Origin: Macrocystis pyrifera
Taxonomy: Eukaryota > Sar > Phaeophyceae > Laminariales > Laminariaceae
Assembly: GCA_031763025.1 (NCBI GenBank)
Contig: JASSKH010000003.1
Location: forward strand, 11,480,734 to 11,544,733
Reading direction: 5' to 3'
Length of the DNA stretch: 64,000 bases
The notes under the pieces were generated by a model. It was not told the DNA's origin and did no database searches. It saw nothing but the letters and a program-made list of their open reading frames with translations. Positions 43,581 to 54,500 of the stretch are shown here, piece by piece. The translations under genes were made by a program, and so were the position numbers. The stretch's first letter is position 1, and the number at the start of each line of letters is the position of its first letter.

Positions 43581-45381
43581 TTCGCGTTCGTTGACTGACG
43601 CACCCGTAATTTCGCCGTAATTTTGTGGGGCAGGGCAGGCATTGATTACGAGTTGGTAGGTTTCGCTTGATGTGAAAAAAAAAAACGAAATTACGTCACC
43701 ATACGTATGAGGTATAATTATTGTACGTCTGAAAAATGACGTACGGTGCTTATGATACCGGTGATTTTCGGCCTGGATCGTGGAGAATATTCGGTACATT
43801 TGGCATATTTTCGGTGGCCATCGAAAAATGTCCCTTGTACCTGGTACTTGCGGCCTGGCCGTGGTTTCTGTAGCGTAGGCGAGTCGTAGGGGCGTATGTA
43901 TGATACATATGCGTTACATATGCGGCTGTTTTTTTTTTATAATATGTGGCGTGATGAGCAGCAGACCCGGCCCGACAGACAGACACGAAAACATTCAACA
44001 GGCAAAACAGGTGTGGTACGGTTGTGCACGTACGCACACGTACAGCACTTGTGCGGGGCTCACAGAAACATGTTCATTGTGTACATGCACGCGGCGTGTC
44101 GTTCGCGGCTCCGTCGACACTTCTGACTGCTGCTGTTGTTCTGTTGCGGTCGTGTTGCATAAAAACGGAATGTGGGGGGGGGAGGAGGTGAGGCTTGGCG
44201 CAAAACGACTGTCTTATGTCTCAGCTACCCCTGCCCGTGGCCGCACCACCATCGAAGCTATAACGTCCCGCCGATTCTTGCCAAAAAAATCAAAAAAATC
44301 GTGCGTCATGCTTGCTGTGGTGGGCGCTATGTGTTGAAAAGGGTTCTCGAGAAATTGCTTCGGAGGAGTCAAAGGATTTGCTCTAGAAGTAAACGGGTCT
44401 ATAATTTGATGTAGAAAAGGACCAATTTCTTTACTCGTCTGAGATTTAGTGCAGACCGAAAACCCGCGAGATAATCTCTTAAATAATGCTGCAGCTGTTG
44501 CTGCTCCGAGATGCGTCCGCACGAGGACTCGAAGTTACTCAATGCGTTTTTGGCAGTCATCAGCCTGTTGTGTGTCCTCTTCCTTTACTAGGGTCGGCTG
44601 GTGCACGGGGCGCTATTGAGTGCGAGGTATGTATGACATACGATGGTACAATGCCACGAATTTTGCTATTAATACGATGTTAAAATAGGTACGTAATACC
44701 CCCCTCCCCCGACGTATCACGACGTTACGCCTCTGAGCCTCTCGCGATCGATCGTATATTGGCCAACGTTGAACGAACGTACATCATACTATGTGGGTTG
44801 GTTTGATTGATTGTTTCATTGTGTATCACAGGCCCGCACGCGCATGACGATCGATCGATTGGCGTCGGTCGGTATGACGGAGAGAGTTGCTGTAGCACTA
44901 GAGTAGTTGCCTCCAGATTGGTGGTGGGATTACGTGAGATCACGATAGCCATACTGCCACGTGCAGCATTTTGTTTCCATGATGAGCAACAAAACCGCAG
45001 CCCGCTGTGTTTTTGGTTCCCGGCGGCCCGCTGGGCCATGCGTTGATGTATGATGCTACATTCTGGGCCTTCAATAAAGGCGAAAACCGCAACGTGTCCG
45101 TCACCCTTCTAACTTCTAACATCGCCATAAAACGGTACCACTGGTATACCAGTGGGTTTTTGACGGTAGAAAATCAGCTCAAGGGCCGTGTATGATGTTA
45201 GATTCCCCCTTTTATTGGGGTCTCCTATGAGCAAAAACAATACACCACCCTCTCATCTACTCCACGTGCCTACTATTGTAATGCCAGGTAGCAAAAAGGT
45301 GAGAGAGGTATACCAGGTACGTATCATACCCTGTATCTCATCATCTATAGTACCGACGAGCCCAAACCAAAAGAAGACCTT

Positions 45382-45539
45382 TCAGCTTTTCTTGGCGGTT
45401 TTTTTGGGCGCCGGCCTGATGCGGTTGCTCTTCCAGTCGAGCAGGGCGCCGAGATCGTCGGCGACGGCGCTGATGTATTCTTCCGCCATCTCGTTGCCCG
45501 CCGCGATCCCCAGGAAAGCGCGTGACATGTCCACGAGAC
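45382..45539 (-). CDS. TTC29: TTC29 exon 9 (stop)
   Basis: Two bases complete Gly, then LVDMSRAFLGIAAGNEMAEE onward, LGALLDWKSNR and a basic end APKKTAKKS before TGA at 45384-45382. Matches the TTC29 C-terminal LLSWK region. Acceptor CAATAG. Confidence 0.9.
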
Positions 45540-48500
45540 CTATTGATACGTGGGACAACCGAAACAGTATAAATATTCGTACAAGGTTTCCTTCGGAGTC
45601 GTGTTACCACAATAACGAGGGTGACGCAAGAAATAAGAAGAAGGCCCACATCAATCTGAGGGCAGGGAGGGGGGAGCCCGGGGGGGGGGGGGGGGGGCAG
45701 GAGGGGGGGGGATATCTGGTGTGATACAAGAGGGAAACATTGTAGAGGTCTCCTCTCCGCCGCAGGCGATTTCCGCTGTACTACAGTACTGCAGTACATG
45801 CGCAGCCCGTTCCGAAAACTTGATTCCATGAGTGAAGCAGTGCCACAACCCGCCGCGTCCAGGCTTGTCTTGGGGACTCACGCACAGGAAAAGAGCACGA
45901 TCCATCAATTAACCAATCAGACAAGTTAAATACCGCCAAAATTCGCATGCATGCCGACCTGATGCATGCACACGGTACAAAGGTTCGGTGAATGCAGGGG
46001 AAAATGAAACACCATATACCCACTGCGTACCGACCTATCAAAATTTAATATATGGATGTATATACCTGTGGTTGCCCCTCCCTGTCTTGCGTTGACCACC
46101 TTCCGGCTGATGACAAAATTGCGCTCGAACATGTCCTTCGCCTTGGCGTGTTGGCCTCGTCGACTGTGCAGCACCCCCAGGTTGCTGCAGGCCGCCTCCT
46201 GCGTCGCGTTTTACGTCAGTCAGCGACCAGCGTGCAGCGCAAAAAATAAACGGTTTTAGACTATATAGGCGGGGCGATCAAACCGACTAACCAATGCTGT
46301 GTGGTATAAAGTACTACATATATGTATGTACTTCGAAGTATACCTCGTACGAATATACGAACACAACAAGAACACGCAGCTCCCCTTAAGTTGTATGTCG
46401 CGGCCTGTACCTTTAACCGCTAACAAGATAAATACAGGATACGCGCGCGGTCGACGACGTACGTATGTGTCACGCAGCTTGCAAAGAAAGGCCATCATTC
46501 GAAATCGTTTAAACCAATCGGTTGAGCTCACAGCTAAGCTGACGTATTTGCGATGCTTCGTATCCCCTGTTCCTATTTGATCACACCCGTGGACTGAATG
46601 AACATCGCACCCGACATATCCGAAGTACTTGAAAGCGGGAAGCTCGTGATGATAGGTGCATATGCGAGTACACCACTTGGAGATGTGACAACGACGCGAA
46701 CATGCATACGCGACGTATAGTGCCGGTAGTACTCGGCGGTATGTTGTACCCGGCCAGCGTTAGTGTTTTCCACATGAAGACACAAAGCAACACGCTTGCC
46801 CTCCCTCTCTCTCCTCCCCCCACTCTTCCCCTCCCCCCTTCCTCCCTCCCCCCCTTCCCTTCCCCTCCCTCCACCTCCCCTCTCAACTTCTTCCACAAGC
46901 CGCCCCCGACGCTAGCTGGTACTCGACGTTGCAGCAGGGACGAAGCCCTGTCATCGCCCCCCCCCCCCCCCCCCCCCCAGCCCTCCCTCATCCTCTCCCC
47001 CCCCCCCACCTTTCCGCTCCCCCTTTCTTCATTTCTCCCCGGCGATAGCTGTCGGTATAAAAAATAGCGTTAAATACTGAAAATAACACCGCACTAACCT
47101 GAGCTCCTGGGTTCCGAGTCTTTTGTGACCCCATCGAGGTAGCTCTACAGCAAGGATATGACCCTGTCACCGCCCCCCACCCCCCTCCTCTTCCCTCCCC
47201 CCGTCCCCCCTCCCCTCCCCGCTCCCCCTCGTCCTCCCCCTTCCTGCCACTCTTCCCCAGTTTTGTCATAGCTGAATAACTGTGACACGGACCTGAGCCC
47301 CTAGGTTTTGCGTCTTGGTGGCCACGTCGAGGTAGCTCTGCAGCAGGGACAAAGCCCTGTCATCGTCTCCGAGGCTCTTCGGAGTTCCAGTCGGTTCCGG
47401 TTACGGGGGATTGCAGCAAGTGGGTACCGGCAGAGTAGAGTTAGTCTATGATACACATATACAATATATACGTGCAGTAGGGTTTCACTTTTCTTGTGGT
47501 TTGTTGTCCCTCGCGTTTGTTGTTGTTGCTGTTGTTGTTGTCTGTTCTTATTGTGTGGGGATCTTTAGACAACTCAATTGCTACATGATGAGTAGTCGTC
47601 GATGTTGAAGCTCGTGCTGCACATTGCCGGGATGGAAAAAAAATAAATATATATATGCAGTACATCGTCCGAGAATATTTTGAAATAGGGTGGGGGCAGG
47701 GGGCAGGGCGTGGGTAGGGGTGGAACTGGGGGTGGGAGTGGGGATGGAAGTGGAGGTGGGAATGGAGGTCAGGGTAGAGGTCGGCGTGGGAGTAGGGGGG
47801 GGGGGGGGGGGGAGGGGAGGGGTAAGGGGGGAAGTGGAGTTGAAGGTGAAAGTGAGGGTGGGGATGATGAGGAGGGGGGGTGTAGTCATGCCATGCATGG
47901 CCGTAATTGTATGACCGTAGACCCTCGCATCCCTAAAATGCCGGGACGGGGCTCACCGGGCAGACAGACGTTGCTTGCTTGCACCAGGCACGAAGCAAAA
48001 CGTGGGATGTTCGGCGAGTCGCATGAAGCGTCAGCTGCATCCTACTAGCAATTGCTTGTGAGACGGACTTCGCCACCTCGTGCGTACTTTTGGGCATATG
48101 GACGACGGCATCGAATGGACTGGTTTGTTTCCGAGTGTGGCCGCTTCAAGAGACAGCAGTGGGTATTTTATGTAACTGGCTCGTGGATGCCTGACCATAT
48201 ACACACTACGCTATATGACCATTCCCTCATGTGCGGAATTAAGGTTCTCCACCTTCGCACAATATGATCTAACTCGACCGCCAGGCGGGGTGACCACCAA
48301 AAACTAAAAAAAAAAAAAACGTGCTCTGATTGTTTAGTTCACGCAGTTATTGGCGCATCCTACAACGTTGTTGCCAACCTACGTCAACCCAACTTCTGTA
48401 GAATATAGGAGCGCGGGGGAGGGGGGGGGGGGGGGGGTACTCTTTTGTTGCTTGCCTTAGTCATTCGACCATTGACCACGCATCCCTTTCGAGACGGAGC

Positions 48501-51500
48501 ACCGTTCCTACTCCTAATAGAGACACCTCCAACAATTGGCGGAGGGGGGGGGGGGGTCAGGTAGGGGGGGGGGTGGTGAGCGGGACGGGGGGTGACAGAG
48601 AGGGGGAACGGGATCAGGCGTCTGGGGTCAGGAAAGAACGCGATATGGTAGTTGGGGCGGTTGAGGGGGGAGGGTGTACTCGACATCATGCATGGCCGTA
48701 GTCGTATGACCATAGACCCTCGCATCCCTACAATGCCGGGACGGAGCGCGTGGGGTTTCCACCGACCAGGCAGGCATTGTTTGCACCAAGCGTGAAGAGC
48801 TGTGAGGTGTTGGGATGAGGGTGGGGTCGTATGTGTACACAACGGGGGTACTGGTGTAAGGGCATTGACGTACGTACAGCAGTTTTATTGCTGCGGAAAA
48901 TGTCTCAGAACGCACCGAGTCTGCGGGTGCTACAGCAGATCTCTTTGGGTACTACTATTTATTGTAGAAAGAACGATTAAATGTAGAGACAAGAACAACA
49001 GCAACGGCATTAACAGCAGCAAAAACAACAAAAAAATGAAGACAGGAGCATAAAACGAAAACTGCGCACTCACACCTGGATGGTTGAGAACACCAAAATC
49101 ATCAGGTTGTTTGGTCGCTATTTTTCTGAGTGCCAAAACGGGCACGTCTAAACCAGGGCTCTGGTTGCACAGTCTGAGGGGGGCGCGTGTTCAGCGCCAC
49201 AGAAGGCGTGTTTTTTGCGGGATGGTTCAAGCGCTCATCAAACGAGCCCCGTTTATTTACCTGATAGACCGCCGCGAGGGCTTCGTACGCCCTCCCCTGC
49301 CCCTCCAGATCGTCGAGCTCGGTAGAGATGCCCTGGAAGTCTTCCAAGTAGTTCACCGCTCTGCGTCGTCACGGACGTCAAGCACACATTTTTTCAGTTG
49401 ACCAACAGAGCGACCGGCCGATCGACTGACTCGCGTAGGTCTGCCGTGTCCTGCCTTTTTGTACATACGTCGCTATGTCTCGAAGGCCCTCTGCCTGTGG
49501 TCTTCTGACAAGAAACCACGTACGTAGGTAGAAGCTTCGTGTTTTTGACCCCTTTAGGATTACTACCCGCGGAAGTGAGCCCAAAACACTTGCAATTAGA
49601 GTGAGGTAAGTTTCACGACTTTGAAGGGGCTATATCTTGTGAGCGTAAGATTGCGTCTCAAATACACAACGGCAACGTGACATCGAGCATATGTTCGTAT
49701 GATCCGTAGTCCCGACCGCCTTGACGCCCGGCCATCGCTCGGGGCGAAACAATACTGGGAGTCCAGCATTGTGTATCGTGCAGGATAAGCGAACACCACC
49801 ACCAACACCACCAACACCACCGTCACCGTCACCAACAAGAACAGCACGCCCCCCCACCACTAATACCACCAATGCTACCGCCACCAACACCACCACCACC
49901 GCCAACGCTACTACCACCACCCCCCTCGTCTTGCCACAACCACCACCGCCACCAACACCACCACAGCCACCACCACGAACACCAAAACTACCACCACTAC
50001 CACCCACCATGACCACCACCACCAACACCACCACCACCACCACCACCACCACCACCACCACCACCACCACCAGCACACCACTACCACAACCGCAACCACC
50101 ACCACCCACTCTAACTACAAGCAATTACAGACAACGACGCCAACGAAAACAAACGGGTTAGGGTTAACTAAACCTTGTTGCGTCCTCCAGTTCCGTGTAC
50201 GCCTTCCCTAGGCGGTAGCAAGCCTGCCCCAGGGCAGCCTGATCCCCCGCCGCCCTAGCCGCCTCCAAGCTCTTCGCCCAGTACTCGATCGACTCCGCGA
50301 AGTGACCGTCTGACTCTCGCTCCTCGGCATATTTGCGGTAAACCTATTGGATAAGGGAGGGGGGGGGGGGGGGGGGGGCGGGAGGAGGGGAGGGTATGGA
50401 GGGGGCGAGGGGGGGGGTCGTGGAGGGTCGGCGGCATGACGAAAAATGACCAGCAGCAAGCAGGGAGCAGAGAGTGCTGTGATTAGAAGAAAACACGACT
50501 GATTGCAACCATTACGGGGGACTATAGTGAATAGGACCAAATATTGTTAGTAAAAATAGCTACATATATAGGATTCTTTTGTGTACCGTAGGTCCTGTTT
50601 ACTATGGACCCCCGCAATAGCACAAGACGAACAGGCCCAACCGCAATAGGCCGCCAATGGTTTGGTGATCTGTTCTGTTGTCGTTTGCGCGGGTTGTTTT
50701 AGAGGTTATACGAGCGGTGGAGATTTTTTCGGTGTTGCGTTGATGGCCCTGTAGACTTAGGCGCAGTTGGCGACTAACCCGTTTTCATTTATGTTGGGGC
50801 TTTTCTCCCAAATACCTCTCTCTCGTTTTCTCTCTCTCTCTTTCTCCGTCTATCTGTCGCTATCCCCCTCTCTCCCTCTCCCCCTCCCCCCCCCATTATG
50901 TACTTACATAGACTGGATCGGTGACTCCGTAAAACACGTCATTACTGCGCGAGCTAAGCAACCAGGGTATGTTTTTTTGTCGTTTGAGCGGTCACCATGG
51001 ATGGTAGCCGAGTTAGATCATAGTGTGCGGGGTGGAGAACCTCAGTTCCACACATGGGGGCATTATCGTGTCACGTCGTGTGTATGTATATGGTCAGGCA
51101 CCAGCGAGGCATTTACATAGCATACGCATTGCCGTATCTGGAAGCGGCGAAACCGGAAAGCAAACCAGCTCATGCATTCGACACTGTAACCCACACGCAA
51201 GAAAGTACGCACAAGGCGCCGAAGCCCGTCTGACAAGATGTTTTTGCAGTAGGATGCAGCTCAGCCTTCATGCTAATCGCCAAACACCTCGCGGCGCTTC
51301 GCGCTTGGTGCAAGCAACATCTACCTGGTCCGCGAAAATCCGACGTGCTCCGTCCCGGTATTGCAGGGAGGCCATGGTCTACGGTCGTACGACTACGGTC
51401 ATGTATGACATGAGTACACTCTCCCTCCCCCCCCGTCTCTCTCACGTTGATGAGCGCCGCGTTGGCTTTCTTCTGCTCTTCCGGGATGTCGACCGCTTGT

Positions 51501-54500
51501 GCTAGCTCTTGGTGTCTCTCGTGGAAACCTGTCGCCGTTTTCACGTCTCCCTGCTCGATCGCGCCAACATATACAGCACACGGCGATTACATACGTAGCA
51601 CATGGTACTGAGGCGAACGGTGCCGTATGAATACGTATGTATGAACACGACATGGCACAGATCCACGTACGTCGTAGCTCATTTACAGGTGTTTGGTTTC
51701 CTTAAAAGGCAGATTTTTCTCCTTTCTTTTTTCTGTTGTAGCTGTTCATGAGCGGTCGACGATGTTAGCATTTTTTTTGTCTCATTTCTAGAGCCGTGAG
51801 TCGGCAAGGTTTGTAATCGGTAGGCGCCGTTAACCAGGTATTAAGAACTGACTTTTAGTCGGCAAGCCGGCTGACGAAGCCTTTGATGGCCAGTCGACTT
51901 CCCAACTTAAGCCGAATGAGCGAAGCGAGAGCAAACTCAGCCCTCCCTGGTCGAGGGGGCTCCGCACAAAAAAAGAAAGAATGCTATGCCGCATTCAGTA
52001 ATCTTGTATATCGAAGCCCAACTAGTCGGATAGTCAGCAACTCCGGAAAACGACTAACTATTGGTCCGACTTATATCTAATCGGTTATTCAAGTTGCGCT
52101 TATTTTTATACGTAGCTGTTGGTGACACAAGCCGTATGAAGTGGCTCAAATGGGGCCCCCCATGTTTCAGGCGGTCTAAATAGCTAAAAAAACTTGACCC
52201 CCTATGATTTAGGCGGCCGTGTATATGCTTGAAGAGGGCCCCCCTATGCTTGAAGGCGGCCGTGTAAAATAGCGCTAAAGCCCCCCCCTCATGTTTTAAG
52301 CGGCCGTATAAATGACTCACGGGGTCCGCTATGCTTTAGCTGGCCGTGTAAAAGATGCTTAAAAGAGGCCCCCCATGTTTTAGACGGCCGTGTGAATAGC
52401 TTCTAAGAGTCCTCGTATGCTTAAGGCGGCCTTGAAAAAAATAGCTCACAAAAAAGGCCCCTTATGTTGTAGGCGGCCGAATAAATAGCTTCAAAAGGGG
52501 TCTCCAAAGTTGTAGGCGGGGGTATAAATAGCTGAAAAAAGGAAACCCCAAGTTTCAGGCGGTCTTGTAAATATAGCTTAAAAGCCCCCCCCTAAGCTTC
52601 AGGCGGCCTTATCAAAATAGCTCAGAGGGGGGGGAGGGGGCTATGATAGAGCCGGCCGTGAAACAAAAAGTTCAAAAGGGCCCCCCCATGTTTTAGGCTG
52701 CCGTGTGAATAGCTTAAAGGGGGGCCCCTACGCTTTAGCCGGCCATGTAAAAAAGCTAAAAAAATGACCCTCAATGTTTTAGGCGGCCATATAAATAGCT
52801 TAAAAAGGGGTTTCCCAAGCTTTGGGCGGCCGTGTAAATAGCTGAAAGAAGGAACCCCCCAAGTTTTACGTGGCCGTGTAAATAGCTTAAAAGGGCCCCC
52901 CTATGCTCCAGGCGACCTTGTGAAAATACCTCAAAAGGGCCTCCGTTAAGCTTTAGCCGGCTGTGTAGAAATTACTCAAAGGGGGCTGGCTCCCCATGCT
53001 TTAGGCGGTCGTGTAAGTTAGCAGCTGGCTTCGCTCGCAATTGTAGAGGCAGGGCGAATAAAGGCTTATAACTTGTTGACACGTCGGACAACCCACGTTC
53101 CAGATCATCTAGACCCTACAACTTACCGTTGTGAGATATTGACCAAGGTCTGCGTAGTGCAGATCCAACCCAGGAAACATGCCCTACAGCAGCAGTACAT
53201 CATGCAGGTGACGCGGCTCCCACCCGGCCACACGACCTATTGATAGATCATACAGATCGGGAGCCTATCTGCCCGGAAGTATCTAGATCGGGATGGAGCG
53301 GGATTTCGATGGTCTGTCCGATCTGTTGAGTTAGTCGGTGAAGGTTGTTTCTTAACACCCACCATCTTGTCGTAGGTTGTCCCTAAGAGATGATTAGCGC
53401 TCATCTCTCCCTTCCTGTCGGCGGTGAGGCGGCTTTATCTCGAGACACTTCTCGTGGAAGTAGACGCCGGTCTTGGGGTCGTTCATGCCCTGGTAGTACT
53501 GTGCGAGACTGATGTTTTTTTCAAGCGAGTCCAGAATCCATTTTTTTTTTTACACGAACGCATACGTCCATCGGAAGGAATTGACGGGGGAAGGAAGGGA
53601 AAATAAACGGGCGACGAAAAAACGTGGGAAAAGGAAAAAAAAGAGGGGGAATGGAACGAAAAGCGATAATACAAGAAATACCGCATGAGGAAGAGATAAG
53701 AGGGGAGGGAAAAGTGGCGAAGGGCACCGAACGGAACGCCATGACACCAAGAAACGCATAAAAAAAGGAAAACAGGGGAGGGGAACGAGGGGAAGGGACG
53801 GAACGGAACGGAACGGAACGCCGTAGCACGAAGAAATCCGTAAGCGGAAAAAGAGTGGATGGAAAAAGAGGGGAAAAATGCCCGGAACCCAATGCCGTAA
53901 CACGAAGAGATCCATGAAAAACAAGGGAAGAAGGTAAAAAAGGGGAGGGGTTAAACGCCACAGAACCAAGAGAGAGACGAAAGATAAGGAGGGGAAAAAG
54001 ATGGGGGGAGAGGGAGAAGAGGGGAAAAGAAAACGAGGGGAAGGGAAACGGAACGAAGGTGGTAAACCGGTTTCTCCGTTGTCGTCGCGTGTTTTTCAGG
54101 AGCTTGTGAGGCATGTCAGCCCGTTTTTTCAGCTAGTCGTCGGGGCAGCGAAGAGAACTGTGTATAGTAAGGGGCCCGTCTCGTGGCGCGTGCCGCACAC
54201 CTTAGACGGCTTTGCCGAGGTTAATTTGGCCGAGAGGCCGCAGGGAGGCACTCTGAACCTCACCACGGACAAATCCGAGCGAGCAAGTGAGTGTTCAATC
54301 AAAGCGTTAAAATGTAAAATAATTGAACGAAAAACGTCCCAGTTTTCTGCATGTTGATTATTTGTGTTTAATTGGGACTGGTGTCGTATAATGTAAACGG
54401 CTCTGCCTTTCGATATGGAAAATACACCTATCTATGTACGAAGCAAAAAGTAATATTCGTGTACACTGCACTGACTGTATTATACCGAGTGTGATACTGC

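Larger units (their letters stand above)
40957..45381. other. Convergent intergenic region, repeats and homopolymers
   Basis: Lies between the stop codons of the CDV3-like gene and the TTC29 gene. Holds poly(C) tracts (41124-41146, 42569-42600), poly(G) tracts, GGA and GAGA microsatellites, partial poly(C)-linked repeats (41145-41215, 42720-42755) and one long poly(G)-headed repeat (43217-43580). The open frames here are short, proline- or arginine-rich, and lack splice-consistent conservation. No gene was recognised. Confidence 0.6.

Noticed and set aside
47085-47165. Alternative TTC29 exon 7
   Set aside because: In-frame TAG and a shifted frame make it a decayed duplicate.
49630-50161. Val/Gly-rich and Thr/Pro-rich frames
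   Set aside because: Trinucleotide CCA array, open in several frames by chance.
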